64,000 nt of DNA from an archaeon (GCA_029850555.1 JARCRS010000075.1:26103-90102), one strand, 5' to 3'. Numbered from the stretch's first letter, positions 16,546-25,269 are shown. The notes: generated by a model not told the origin, from the letters alone. Translations and numbers: made by a program.

Positions 16546-17715
16546 GTGCAAGCTGTAAAAACAGTAAAGCAAAGTTTCCATCCCTCAGAGGAAGTTCTTG
16601 GATTATTCGAAACATTTCGTTCAATGATGAATGAAGCAATCAGGGTCGGAATCGAGAACAACATATCTTCAAGATTCAAGCTGTCAAACAAAGTGTATCA
16701 TTCATTTAAGAATGATTTGCATACTTGGTACAGGCTCTCAGCAATTGAAATCGCATCTTCCCTCTTGAAGAATTATCGCAGAGAAAAACGAAAGAATCCA
16801 AATGCCAAGAAACCCTATGTCTGGAAAAAATTTGCGAAGATTGGGAATCAAGCATACACAATCAAAAATAACATTCTAAGAATACCAACTCAACCAAGAC
16901 ATTTCGTAGAAATTCCTCTGGCTAAATATACGCAAAGAGTTCTGTCTGATCCGAGTCTAAAGCTTGGTTCAGTCTCACTGACATCTCGCACAGTCTGTAT
17001 AGCATTCTCGAAAGAGATCGCCGAGGTTGAACCAACTGGATACATCGGAATCGACAGGAATCTTGAGAACGCAACGATTGCCTCAAGTGATAATTTCATC
17101 AGGAAATTTGACACTTCTAGAATCTTACGAAAGAAAGAAGCCTTCTCGGAAGTAAAATCCCATTTCAAGAGAAATGACCATCGAATCCGAAACAGAATCT
17201 ATTCAAAGTATGGAACAAAGCAGTCGGAAATTGAGAATCAAGAATTGCACAAGATTTCAAAGCAAATAGTGGAGAAGGCAAAGTCTGTAAACTTTGGAAT
17301 CGTCATGGAGAATATCAAAGGGATAAGAAAGCTCTATCGAAAAGGCAACTTCCAAGGAAACAAATATCGTAGAAGGCTCAACTCATGGTCTTTCTACAAG
17401 CTTCGGAAGATGATTGAGTATAAAGCTAGGTGGCTAGGACTCAAGGTTATCTATGTCCCACCACACAGGACTTCGACTTTCTGCGCGATATGTGACTCAA
17501 AAGTAGTCGAATGCACAGAGAGGAAGGTCTGGTGTCCAAAGTGTAAGAGACTTGTGGATAGGGACGAAAACGCAGCCAGAAATATTCTGGCACGAGGGAT
17601 GAGGTTCATCCCAATCGGACTGTCAAGCGAAGCTGCGAATGGGAATCCGATGAAGGAGCTAACGACCGAGGTAATCCTTCGAGCAGATGGCAGTCAGTTG
17701 ACTCAAAAATCATAG
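16546..17715 (+). CDS. tnpB: TnpB RNA-guided nuclease-like protein
   Basis: 389 residues. N-terminal helical WED/REC-like region, then a split RuvC domain with an intact acidic set: Asp170 in YIGIDRNLENA, Glu255 in IVMENIKGI and Asp338/Asp340 in LVDRDENAARN. The zinc knuckle is C313/C316 and C330/C333. Family TnpB proteins cut DNA guided by an RNA made from the element's 3' end, so a guide RNA overlapping the 3' part of the gene is expected but I cannot delimit it. GTG start fits a leaderless transcript. Looks full length and potentially active. Confidence 0.9.
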   Translation: MQAVKTVKQSFHPSEEVLGLFETFRSMMNEAIRVGIENNISSRFKLSNKVYHSFKNDLHTWYRLSAIEIASSLLKNYRREKRKNPNAKKPYVWKKFAKIGNQAYTIKNNILRIPTQPRHFVEIPLAKYTQRVLSDPSLKLGSVSLTSRTVCIAFSKEIAEVEPTGYIGIDRNLENATIASSDNFIRKFDTSRILRKKEAFSEVKSHFKRNDHRIRNRIYSKYGTKQSEIENQELHKISKQIVEKAKSVNFGIVMENIKGIRKLYRKGNFQGNKYRRRLNSWSFYKLRKMIEYKARWLGLKVIYVPPHRTSTFCAICDSKVVECTERKVWCPKCKRLVDRDENAARNILARGMRFIPIGLSSEAANGNPMKELTTEVILRADGSQLTQKS

Positions 17716-17726
17716 AGATTTTTATC
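17709..17726 (+). repeat. Right copy of imperfect 18-base direct repeat
   Basis: ATCATAGAGATTTTTATC, overlapping the tnpB stop. It differs from the left copy by one substitution and one T/A shift. Possible right-end signal of the element or promoter-like sequence for the downstream gene at 17807. Confidence 0.45.
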
Positions 17727-17806
17727 CATGACCCCAAGAGTTAACAGAACCCGAAAATGTAGCTACGAATTCACTTTGAGGTAAGAGATAGTAGACTTGG
17801 CCTGCT

Positions 17807-18193
17807 TTGAGACAAGTCCGGCTACCCAAGTCCGAACAGAGAATGGGTTTTGTTTCCGAAGCGATGCTGCTTATGAAGATGAATAGCTTTGAGGCAGCGG
17901 CAAAAATGTTAGAATCTCACCTCAATGATGCGGGACTGAAATCCAGCGCAAAAGTCGGCATAATGTCCTGGATCTCGGAGTGCTACCTAAAACGGAACGA
18001 TAAGGAGCAGGCTGCAAAATGGGCTGAGCAAGCCGGAAAAGCAGCCCTAGCTTGCACGGGCATGTCCAACGAAGAGAGAACAAGGAGAGCTCGAGAAGAA
18101 TTCGAACGCGCCCTCGGATATTACGAGGCGATCAATGATGTCACCGGTATGGGTCGCTTGGCCACACTCAAGTATGGATTGCATCCATCCTAA
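17807..18193 (+). CDS. TPR-like helical repeat protein
   Basis: 128 residues of helix pairs (SEAMLLMKMNSFEAAAKMLESHL, GIMSWISECYLKRNDKEQAAKWAEQAGKAA, RAREEFERALGYYEAIND) typical of tetratricopeptide repeats for protein binding. The start may be TTG 17807 or ATG 17843. It converges with the esterase gene. No partner identified. Confidence 0.7.
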   Translation: MRQVRLPKSEQRMGFVSEAMLLMKMNSFEAAAKMLESHLNDAGLKSSAKVGIMSWISECYLKRNDKEQAAKWAEQAGKAALACTGMSNEERTRRAREEFERALGYYEAINDVTGMGRLATLKYGLHPS

Positions 18194-18228
18194 AGGGATT
18201 CTGAAATTTCTTTCATCAAGTTGGATTT

Positions 18229-18855
18229 TCAAGCAAAATGTACTTGAAAGAATTTTTTCGCCTTTTTCGCCTCTTCTTGAGTTAGGGAATGATCTGAAGA
18301 TTCCCAATTCAGCGATACATGCGCCCCGTATTTTTCTAGAAGGTCTTTGAGATCCTCGACCTGCGACGGCGAAGTCAGGCTATCAAATTTACCTGCTGAC
18401 AAAAAAATCAATTTGCCCGAAAGACGGGGTAGTTTCTCAGGAGAGAATGGGAGCATTGCACGGAAAAGAATTGCTCCACGTAAAATCTCCGGACGCATAA
18501 CTAGCAGACTAGCGGCTATATTCGCCCCATTGGAATACCCTATGGCAACAGTCAAATCTAGATCGAATCTGTAATGCTTTGAGGCTTCTTTGACAAAATT
18601 TGCCAGCTCCTTTGTTCTGAATTTTAGGTCTTCAATATCGAAGACGCCTTCGCCAAATCTTCTGAAGTAACGTGGCATTCCGTTCTCAAGGACCTTACCT
18701 CTTACACCCAAGAGAGAAGAGTCAGGCGCGATTTCATGTCCTAAAGGAATTAGGTCGTTTTCATTTCCACCCGTACCATGAAGAAGAAGTATGGTTTGGT
18801 TCTTACTCTCTTTCTTGCCCTGAACGAAATTGTGGGCAAAACCTAATAGCTCCAT
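18229..18855 (-). CDS. Carboxylesterase/phospholipase-like alpha/beta hydrolase
   Basis: 208 residues of the short esterase group: ILLLHGTGGNENDLIPLG, the nucleophile elbow AIGYSNGANIA, Asp in SAGKFDSLTSP and His in SSDHSLTQEE. The compact size and GTGGNENDL motif match the predicted carboxylesterase YpfH/serine hydrolase group. Cytoplasmic. Substrate unknown. Confidence 0.85.
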   Translation of the reverse strand: MELLGFAHNFVQGKKESKNQTILLLHGTGGNENDLIPLGHEIAPDSSLLGVRGKVLENGMPRYFRRFGEGVFDIEDLKFRTKELANFVKEASKHYRFDLDLTVAIGYSNGANIAASLLVMRPEILRGAILFRAMLPFSPEKLPRLSGKLIFLSAGKFDSLTSPSQVEDLKDLLEKYGAHVSLNWESSDHSLTQEEAKKAKKFFQVHFA

Positions 18856-18989
18856 CCCACCCTCTTCCTTGCCATCTACTATTTTATATCACAGGTTTTA
18901 AAAATCTGCAACTTTATTTAACCATGTTCAATCAATAGCAGGAAAACTCTGAATAAATCGCCCGGCAATTTTCGGAATAGACTAAACAG

Positions 18990-19604
18990 ATGACGATGGC
19001 ACAGATTTTTCCATCGCCCTTTGAGGCGATTGTGTTTTACATTATATATGCAGCTTGGATCATAAGCGAGATAGTGGGAGCAGTTTTCCTTCCTTGGCTA
19101 AGAAGAAGATCAGGCTTTCAAGTGAAATCTATCCTCGACAGAGGGTCAAGAGGAGTAATTTTTCTCGGTCTATTTGTTGCAATTTACATCAGTTTTAGTT
19201 TCGCAGCAAATAGCGTCGCAATGTTACCGACATCAGGGCGCTCGATCCTCTTTTCTACAGGGATCCTCTTGATGTTGCTTGGAATCTTCGTAAGACAGTG
19301 GGCAATCGCTACACTAGGAAGATTCTTTTCTCTTTCAGTGAGGGTGGCCCAAGGCCATAAGGTTGTCAGCAATGGCCCATACAGGTTTGTTCGCCATCCT
19401 TCATACACAGGAGCCTTACTTTCGTTTGCGGGAATGGGGCTTGTTCTTGGAAGCTGGGGAGCTCTCCTCGTAATTCTTTTGATGTTTGGACTGGTATTCG
19501 GTTACAGGATTAGCGTGGAAGAAAAGGCGTTGCGAATTAATCTCAAAGATGATTATGTGACTTATATGAAAAAAACCAAGCGCTTGATACCATATTTGAT
19601 TTGA
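18990..19604 (+). CDS. ICMT/PEMT-type membrane methyltransferase
   Basis: 204 residues with five or six hydrophobic segments and the C-terminal signature of isoprenylcysteine/phospholipid methyltransferases: GHKVVSNGPYRFVRHPSYTGALL then RISVEEKALR. These enzymes methylate a lipid or isoprenoid carboxyl/amine at the membrane face using S-adenosylmethionine. The start at ATG 18990 has a later ATG two codons on. Archaeal substrates are not known. Convergent with nikR, four bases between stops. Confidence 0.8.
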   Translation: MTMAQIFPSPFEAIVFYIIYAAWIISEIVGAVFLPWLRRRSGFQVKSILDRGSRGVIFLGLFVAIYISFSFAANSVAMLPTSGRSILFSTGILLMLLGIFVRQWAIATLGRFFSLSVRVAQGHKVVSNGPYRFVRHPSYTGALLSFAGMGLVLGSWGALLVILLMFGLVFGYRISVEEKALRINLKDDYVTYMKKTKRLIPYLI

Positions 19605-19608
19605 ACTG

Positions 19609-19995
19609 TTATTCGAACATGACGAGCTTGACACTTTTCAGCTTGTCTTCTTTCTGAAACTCCCTAGTCATAGAACTGATCATCTTTGCATCTCCTTCGA
19701 GAAGAAATAATTCGACGCAGTTGTTCTGGCTGATCTTGTTGTGAATGTGGGTCTTTACAATGTCTTCAAACTCGTGTTTTAATTTTGTAATCGGAGCTTC
19801 GTTTGATTCGTCGTGGGTAACGACTATGATTGCGTTCATGTGCCCTGATAGAGTATTTTTTTCCCTCGAATCCTCAAACAATAGTCGTATTGCGGCTCTG
19901 ACCAATTCAGAACGACCCGCAAAGCCTCCAGATTTTTGAATCTGGTCCATTTCCTTTATCATTTGATCCGGAAACGACAAGCTGACTATGGTCAT
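19609..19995 (-). CDS. nikR: NikR-type nickel-responsive ribbon-helix-helix regulator
   Basis: 128 residues. An N-terminal ribbon-helix-helix (IVSLSFPDQMIKEMDQI, GFAGRSELVRAAIRLL) precedes an ACT-like NikR domain. Probable nickel ligands are His74, His83 and His85 (THIH) and Cys93 (NCVELFLLEG). The spacing from His85 to Cys93 is two residues longer than in E. coli NikR, so metal preference may differ. It lies next to the Ni/Co transporter gene, the classical target. Probably represses it when nickel is sufficient. Confidence 0.85.
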   Translation of the reverse strand: MTIVSLSFPDQMIKEMDQIQKSGGFAGRSELVRAAIRLLFEDSREKNTLSGHMNAIIVVTHDESNEAPITKLKHEFEDIVKTHIHNKISQNNCVELFLLEGDAKMISSMTREFQKEDKLKSVKLVMFE

Positions 19996-20016
19996 TTTTG
20001 ATTCCCGAGCTTAAGA

Positions 20017-20037
20017 ATACTATTGAATATGAAGTAT
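20017..20037. promoter_or_regulatory. Candidate operator upstream of nikR
   Basis: Inverted repeat ATACT-N11-AGTAT about 22-42 bases upstream of the nikR ATG. The half next to position 20034 reads GTATGA, matching one half of the known enterobacterial NikR consensus; the second half is imperfect. Autoregulation is a reasonable but untested reading. Confidence 0.35.
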
Positions 20038-20134
20038 GAGAAAGATATTATTAACATATCGAGCACTTGATAGCTTGGAAATCGCCAAAGTTGCGGATCA
20101 GAAACGATTTCTAGTTTGCACTTTTGAGCTTGGG

Positions 20135-21058
20135 TCATGTTACGTTTGGCTGCAAACTCGCAGGTTTTCGAGTAATTTCCCTGTATCCTCGGTAGATATT
20201 ACCGAAGCCGATCAACCCAACCACGCATATCACTAGAACGGCGGCGACTCCTATCGAATCTAAATTGGGAATAGGGTTTCCAGTGCTTATGGCGATCTTA
20301 TCGAGAATAGGAAATGCTACAATCAAAGCCCCAATCATCGCAAAGGCGAGTCCGCCAAAGTATAACGTTCTTGCGGCCGCAGAACGGCCTACATATTTTA
20401 TTTGACTGACCGTGAGCTTCTTGACTCGCATGATATTTGCAAAAACACTTCCAAGAACTATTTGCATGCACATTGTTCCTAATCCGAAAAATAGTCCCAC
20501 AAAAGGAGCAAAAAATACAGTAGGCACTTGCGGCGCCAGAATGAAAGTGATAATCGATGCGTAAGCGCCTATACCCCATCCTGCAACAAACCCATGCAAT
20601 GTAGCCATCTTCAGCGGGACAGGTTTGATATCGGTTTCGTGAAGAGGAAGTCTCTCAGCGTCACTTGTGTGATGCTCTTTCTTGCTGCCGAACAACCGAT
20701 CTAATGGCAAATGAAGATACTTTCCTTTTAGGATGTAAGCGCCAGCCATGAACATGACAAAGCCAACAACAATGTATACCGGCCCATCCAAATTATAGAT
20801 CTTGTAAACAGCCGCCAGTCCTACGAATCCAAGAGTTGTCAGAACCGCTCGCTGACTCATAAACCCAAGAGAAAACACGAATCCTGATTTCATTCCCCCT
20901 CTAGTACTGTAACTTCCGACAGAGTAGCTGAATGTTATTGGCCACGTGTGTTCATCCGGTGTTATTCCGTGCAAAGTACCAAGAATGAATGCGATTGCCA
21001 GTATAGCAGTCATAGTCAAACCAGCCGGTGGATTCAGAAGTGTGCCTAGATCAAACAA
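20135..21058 (-). CDS. Nickel/cobalt transporter (NicO/NiCoT-related)
   Basis: 307 residues with about seven hydrophobic segments. The first helix carries a histidine/acid signature, LGTLHGITPDEHTWP, reminiscent of the HX4DH motif of Ni/Co permeases. A His-rich cytoplasmic loop (KKEHHTSDAERLPLHE) and a second His motif (ATLHGFVAGWGIGAY) follow. The neighbouring nikR supports nickel as substrate. It would supply nickel to enzymes encoded elsewhere; none is evident in the window. Confidence 0.8.
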   Translation of the reverse strand: MFDLGTLLNPPAGLTMTAILAIAFILGTLHGITPDEHTWPITFSYSVGSYSTRGGMKSGFVFSLGFMSQRAVLTTLGFVGLAAVYKIYNLDGPVYIVVGFVMFMAGAYILKGKYLHLPLDRLFGSKKEHHTSDAERLPLHETDIKPVPLKMATLHGFVAGWGIGAYASIITFILAPQVPTVFFAPFVGLFFGLGTMCMQIVLGSVFANIMRVKKLTVSQIKYVGRSAAARTLYFGGLAFAMIGALIVAFPILDKIAISTGNPIPNLDSIGVAAVLVICVVGLIGFGNIYRGYREITRKPASLQPNVT

Positions 21059-21140
21059 AGTTCATTTCGACTCCATCTTCAAGCTTGTAATCCAGATTAA
21101 GTCAAAAACACTGCCTAAGAAGGATCCGCTTGTTATTCAT

Positions 21141-21156
21141 TACCAAATGATTGGTA
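21141..21156. promoter_or_regulatory. Perfect palindrome at the transporter transcription start
   Basis: TACCAA-ATGA-TTGGTA, six-base perfect arms. A TATA-like AATATATTTT at 21168-21177 would start minus-strand transcription near 21145, inside the palindrome, the position expected for a repressor operator. NikR is the obvious candidate, though the half-site differs from the E. coli consensus. Confidence 0.55.
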
Positions 21157-21167
21157 TAGGGTTCTTA

Positions 21168-21177
21168 ATATATTTTA
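21168..21177 (-). promoter_or_regulatory. TATA box of the Ni/Co transporter gene
   Basis: AT-only element read on the minus strand as AAAATATATT, about 27 bases before the centre of the palindrome at 21141-21156. Confidence 0.5.
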
Positions 21178-21411
21178 TCTAACTATTAATAACTCGAGCA
21201 TCCGAGACATACTTGTTATGAGGAAGCCCATGTTGACATTAATAACCTCTTACCATTTGAAACGACTCCCTCTGATTTCCCGCCGACGATCTGACGCGAC
21301 TTGCACTATTAGTTTCGTTTTGTTAGCGCGACTCAACGATTATTCACTGAAAAGTATTTACTGGTGTGCCATTACAAGATCATCAGCTCAAGAAAGGGAG
21401 TAAGATGACTT

Positions 21412-21924
21412 TTGGACGCATTTGACGCGATCGCAACAAAACTTGAAACTCGTCAGTTCGACAAGAAAGAAGTTTCACGGGACGTAAAGCGGAAGGTCCT
21501 TGAGGCCGCTAGGCTGACAGGAAGTTCAAACAATACTCAGCATTGGCGTTTTATTCTTCTCGAGGATGCGAAAAGTATCAACTGCCTAGCGGAAGACGCC
21601 ACAACAGGACCGTGGGTCAAGGGAGCAAACTTTGCGGTGTTGATTCTCGCAAACCCCCAAGTAAATGGATACATGATCGACGTTGGCAGAGCTTTGCAAG
21701 ACATGCAGCTTACCGCTTGGAATCTAGGAATCGGCTCTGGAATTTTTACAGGCTTTAATCAGGACAAGTTGAGGCAGGATTTTGCAATCCCGCAAAATCT
21801 CGTTCCAGCGGCAGCTTTGGGGTTCGGGTATCCTGCTGTCAAGAAATCCGGGAAAAAGAAAAAGCGGAATCCTTTGAATCAAATAGCCTATTCCGAGAAA
21901 TTTGGTCAAGCTCTTGCACTTTGA
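21412..21924 (+). CDS. Nitroreductase-family flavoprotein
   Basis: 170 residues starting at TTG 21412. Nitroreductase hallmarks: TRQFDKKEVSRD at the N-terminus, AARLTGSSNNTQHWRFI as the FMN-phosphate loop, and DVGRALQDMQLTAWNLGIGS before the C-terminal flavin contact. FMN-dependent NAD(P)H oxidoreductase, probably dimeric, with a basic Lys-rich loop (KKSGKKKKRN) near the end. Substrate unknown. Confidence 0.85.
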   Translation: MDAFDAIATKLETRQFDKKEVSRDVKRKVLEAARLTGSSNNTQHWRFILLEDAKSINCLAEDATTGPWVKGANFAVLILANPQVNGYMIDVGRALQDMQLTAWNLGIGSGIFTGFNQDKLRQDFAIPQNLVPAAALGFGYPAVKKSGKKKKRNPLNQIAYSEKFGQALAL

Positions 21925-22043
21925 GAAAGTGCCATAAAACGTTCAAAGGGATAAGTTAATTCTACAGAGCGACTACAGGTTTTTAGAGCTTCCCTGCTTT
22001 AGGAGAACTCCCAAAATACAGCACGAATTTCCCCAAGCGATTT

Positions 22044-22229
22044 ATGGCAAAACCGAGAAAACAATTCTTTGCTGATACAATCTTGAGTGAAAGTGAGGAA
22101 GAAAGAAGAACCGGAGTCGAAGGACCCCTATCAACGCAGCGAGAAGAAATGATCCGGCGCGACGTTCCAAAGCGTGGCGCGGAACGCATTATGCTAACTA
22201 GGAAAATAGCGGTGCAATTGCCGCGCTAA
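22044..22229 (+). CDS. Possible small charged protein
   Basis: 61 residues from ATG 22044 (MAKPRKQFFADTIL), rich in Arg and Glu, with no hydrophobic segment. It occupies most of the 335-base gap between the nitroreductase and HIT genes. A 68-codon minus-strand frame overlaps it. Composition favours the plus frame, but evidence is thin. Confidence 0.3.
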   Translation: MAKPRKQFFADTILSESEEERRTGVEGPLSTQREEMIRRDVPKRGAERIMLTRKIAVQLPR

Positions 22230-22258
22230 TCGTCGGAGCTCTTGTCCCCTTTTGTCCT

Positions 22259-22897
22259 CTAATGATCCTGTGAATTCTGAATCTCATCGAAAGATTTCTT
22301 AATTGAATCTGCGATTTCTTTCATTTGTTCTTCACTCTCATATTTTTGCCGGGGCCAAAAGAATCCCCTCAGGCCGTCGCCAGATTTTCTTGGTATGACA
22401 TGGATATGGAGATGAGGAACGCTTTGGCTGATTCTGTTGTTTATGGCTATGAATGTCCCTTCTGCATGCACCCCACGCTCGACTGCTTCCGCCAGCAACT
22501 GCACCTTTGAAAAAATTGGGGTTATCAGATCTTCTGGTAAATCATGGATTGTTTCGTAATGATTTCGAGGAATCAGGAGACTATGGCCCAGGAAAACAGG
22601 TCTCTTATCGAGAAAAGCGAGCGAAGTGTCATCCTGAAAGACGATGTGGCGAATAGGCGAACGTCCGCTGACAATTGCGCAAAACACGCAGTCGTCCCGC
22701 GCTTTGTCATTGCCTTCCTCTGATTTGGCACCTATTTCTTCGCTTTCTTCGAATAATTTCTCTTGACTTGGCCGCGTGTTGCTCATTTGTGACCTAAATG
22801 AATTAAACAGTCCTTTCAATGCGTTCTGTCTTTTGAACCTATTTTGATAGGCCTGCCGATTCATTGGGTGATTCATCAGGTTTCCTGTTATCTTCAT
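22259..22897 (-). CDS. HIT-family nucleotide hydrolase with N-terminal extension
   Basis: 212 residues. Residues 1-65 form a basic then acidic extension. The HIT domain begins at DCVFCAIVSGRSPIRHIV, continues with FLGHSLLIPRNHYETIHDLP and contains the triad motif HLHIHVIPR. HIT hydrolases cleave dinucleoside polyphosphates or AMP conjugates. The start overlaps the stop of the upstream membrane gene by four bases, indicating coupling. ATG 22873 and 22876 (MNHPMN) are alternatives. Confidence 0.85.
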   Translation of the reverse strand: MKITGNLMNHPMNRQAYQNRFKRQNALKGLFNSFRSQMSNTRPSQEKLFEESEEIGAKSEEGNDKARDDCVFCAIVSGRSPIRHIVFQDDTSLAFLDKRPVFLGHSLLIPRNHYETIHDLPEDLITPIFSKVQLLAEAVERGVHAEGTFIAINNRISQSVPHLHIHVIPRKSGDGLRGFFWPRQKYESEEQMKEIADSIKKSFDEIQNSQDH

Positions 22898-23511
22898 TTT
22901 GATATTTTAGATCTGAACCAACCACCAAGCATATTTCGAAGCGTCTTGAAGTAATACAGGAGTACTAGAAGTCCAACAATAACAATGATTCCGACCGAAT
23001 AGTTGACCTCAAATCCGATTAAGACCAAAGCAAAGATGAGGAATGCAAATCCAATGCTAATCGCTTTGTCCGACTCTTCATGAATATTCCATGCAGATTT
23101 TATTCTCTCGAGATCGTTACCGACTTTGTTGTCAGCCCCGGTCCTCTCTGTTGTGAGCGCTTCTGGGATTGTGTCGCTAGTGTTATCCCGCGATTGGAGC
23201 TTGTCCACGCTTTCTTGAGAGATGTGGCTGAAATGTCTTATAGCCTGATAGGCGCCTACGGCAACAGCCAAGAAAATCAGAGTCGAAATCCCAAGTAGAA
23301 GTGCAGTGCCAAGCGCAAACACGCTCTGGGCATCCAGTCTGGCTAGCGAGTTCTTGATAGGTGAAGATTCGAAAGCTGCGAAGGATGCGAAAGTCAGCCC
23401 GCCGAGAAAGCTACTGATCGTAAGCCTATTGGACTCTTGACTTTGCAGTCTTTCGTAAACTTCTTGATAGTCCTCCCACGTCTTGGGATAGGCCTCTTTT
23501 GGTTGAGACAA
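22894..23511 (-). CDS. Four-helix membrane protein upstream of HIT gene
   Basis: 205 residues. N-terminal amphipathic region (KTWEDYQEVYERLQSQESNRLT), hydrophobic pairs at about 31-47 with 64-88, a long charged loop (about 92-148) and a second pair at 151-170 and 173-190, ending basic. Overlaps the HIT gene by four bases. No family recognised. Confidence 0.65.
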   Translation of the reverse strand: MSQPKEAYPKTWEDYQEVYERLQSQESNRLTISSFLGGLTFASFAAFESSPIKNSLARLDAQSVFALGTALLLGISTLIFLAVAVGAYQAIRHFSHISQESVDKLQSRDNTSDTIPEALTTERTGADNKVGNDLERIKSAWNIHEESDKAISIGFAFLIFALVLIGFEVNYSVGIIVIVGLLVLLYYFKTLRNMLGGWFRSKISK

Positions 23512-23615
23512 AAGATCTGGATCGACTACAAATTGAGAATCTACGGCTATTCATTAGTTTCTTGCCGCATTGAGGGATTATAAAAAAAGTGTTAAAACAA
23601 GCTGTCGATTTCTAG

Positions 23616-23969
23616 ATGTTTGATTGGGATATGCCTACAAAACAAAGCGAAAAGAAACCTGAAAATCAAATGGTCGAATTCAAAACCCTGAAAGACCTAT
23701 TTTCCTTCATCATTACAAAGTCTATCCCAGGGCAGCAGTTCCTCTCCGTGATTAGATATAGAGAGATTACATACGCTTTCACTCCGATCGGCGAATCAGT
23801 AATGGTCTTTTTCACAAAAGACGAGCCCAAGTCTCCAGTCTACGCTTGGGATTCTGATACCGACAGGTTCCTTCCCGTCCAAACTCCTGACAGGACTCGG
23901 CTGAACATTTTGGTCCAGCAGGTCGAGCAGGATACGCTCATCAGCTCGATGTTTTACTCTAGCAAGTAA
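23616..23969 (+). CDS. Conserved-looking hypothetical protein
   Basis: 117 residues, soluble. A polar N-terminus is followed by an alternating beta-rich region (FLSVIRYREITYAFTPIGESVMVFFT) and a C-terminal helix (LNILVQQVEQDTLISSMFY). It could be a small adaptor domain. No motif links it to a known family. Confidence 0.6.
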   Translation: MFDWDMPTKQSEKKPENQMVEFKTLKDLFSFIITKSIPGQQFLSVIRYREITYAFTPIGESVMVFFTKDEPKSPVYAWDSDTDRFLPVQTPDRTRLNILVQQVEQDTLISSMFYSSK

Positions 23970-24036
23970 TAATCAAGCAAAAATATAGCCGGTTCTTTTC
24001 ACTGAACGATCGGGAATATCACAGAAGGGACTAGTC

Positions 24037-24303
24037 CTACGACTGCATATGAAAGAATGCAAACCACTCATTTGATTTTTCCATGAGTAGCCCTCGTGCC
24101 GAATCGAAAAAGTCAGACCTTCTATCCTTTGTCTTTAGCTTCATGCTCTCGACATCTAACTCAAGATGCTTTCGATCAACAACTCTGATTTCCTCCGCAA
24201 GTTTCATGCCCTGCTTGCTTAATTCTTCGATTGCAGATTGAATCTCGTTAGCCAGTCCAGCAAGCGATGAGCTCGCTTTCCCTATTGACATTCCCATATT
24301 CAA
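24037..24303 (-). CDS. Small helical hypothetical protein
   Basis: 88 residues, almost wholly helical (SSLAGLANEIQSAIEELSKQGMKLAEEIR, then LELDVESMKLKTKDRRSDFFDSARG), starting ATG 24303 with further ATGs at codons 3 and 5. It has heptad-like spacing in the middle. Function unknown. Confidence 0.5.
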   Translation of the reverse strand: MNMGMSIGKASSSLAGLANEIQSAIEELSKQGMKLAEEIRVVDRKHLELDVESMKLKTKDRRSDFFDSARGLLMEKSNEWFAFFHMQS

Positions 24304-24426
24304 ATTTGAAATACCACTTGATGTGTTTCAAAAAAAGAAAGGGCTATTTCATATCTGTGAATTCGGAAAAGAGATCGGGAATCCGGATCTCAAGATAGTT
24401 TCTGTTTCGCGTGCTTTTTCTTACGG

Positions 24427-24660
24427 CTAGGCAGGCACATGCCCGTCTCTCCAATCAAATCTGCGATGGAGAGCATTAGCTTTTTTGCGTAGGTAATATC
24501 CTCCAAAAAAAATCAGGAAGGCGATCACTTCGAGACCGGTGAGGTAGTCTGGGTATCTAAAAAGAAGAGCTCCGCAGATAGAGAGGCAAACTCCTCCAAT
24601 AAGCAAGTATTTTGAGACTTGGAACAAGAATTTTGAATCAAATTTCTCTAACGGAAGCAA
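24427..24660 (-). CDS. Small two-helix membrane protein
   Basis: 77 residues with hydrophobic segments at about 17-34 and 41-55, separated by a short RYPDY loop, and a basic tail (RKKANALHRRFDWRDG). Another member of the set of small two-helix proteins in this window (404, 2339). Function unknown. Confidence 0.5.
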   Translation of the reverse strand: MLPLEKFDSKFLFQVSKYLLIGGVCLSICGALLFRYPDYLTGLEVIAFLIFFGGYYLRKKANALHRRFDWRDGHVPA

Positions 24661-25268
24661 CGCATTTTCTCTAACAATGCACTAAGTATTTAGTTCGATG
24701 AAGCGCGAGTACAGGTTTCACATCAATTCTAGACATGTTTCTTTGATCGACTAAAAGTTGGAACTAGGCGGGCAACAGGATGATGTTATTTTTTGAACTA
24801 GTCACCTACTTTACTGACCTCATATGTCAGAAGAGGAAAGGGTAAGGTCCGCTGGTAGGGTCCTTCCAATCATTGGCCTATAATGTAGTCCGGGGTTCTC
24901 TTTGGGATGTTTCGCATCAGTTTCGTCCTGATGCCTGTTGGAGGAATTCTGGATTTCTAGTGCTCAAGGGCTAGAATAAAGCAGAGTCACGGCAAAGAAA
25001 AAAGCACCCGGCCACAAGATAGTCATGTCTGCCTGACGATCAAGTAGGTATTTGGATAATCGGTAATACTACCCAGTCAAATTTTGAAACCGACCTACGT
25101 ACATCAAAACCATCTCTCCAGCTGCAAGAGAAACGCCAGAGAACGTTAAGTATTCGTCTGACCCCGGTTGTTTCCGAAACCGCAACTGAGATTATCCCAG
25201 CCATGTTGAACGCTAGAATTAGTACTTCCATTTTTTGTAAGACGAATACAATGCAACGCAAAACATGT
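24661..25268. other. Intergenic region with doubtful small reading frames
   Basis: About 0.6 kb downstream of the form I-like coxL. On the minus strand a 38-codon frame from TTG 25185 to TAG 25069 gives a plausible one-helix peptide (MRFRKQPGSDEYLTF, then SGVSLAAGEMVLMYVG). Past that TAG the same frame runs on to 24973 with another hydrophobic stretch, so a decayed membrane protein gene is possible. A 73-codon frame at 25040-25261 is less convincing. Nothing else seen. Confidence 0.35.
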
Positions 25269-25269
25269 T

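Larger units (their letters stand above)
16505..17726 (+). mobile_element. Lone-TnpB (IS200/IS605-group, IS1341-type) element
   Basis: One tnpB gene without a tnpA partner, bounded by an imperfect 18-base direct repeat at 16505-16522 and 17709-17726 (16 matches with one shifted base). These repeats may mark element-related ends or simply similar promoter-like sequences, so the boundary is tentative. The element sits beside the endonuclease V remnant. Confidence 0.5.
21059..21411. other. Regulatory intergenic region of the Ni/Co transporter
   Basis: 353 bases with no convincing gene. Contains the transporter promoter and operator (separate entries), leaving a 5' leader of about 85 bases. A plus-strand 61-codon frame here (21218-21403) lacks protein-like composition. 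Confidence 0.5.
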
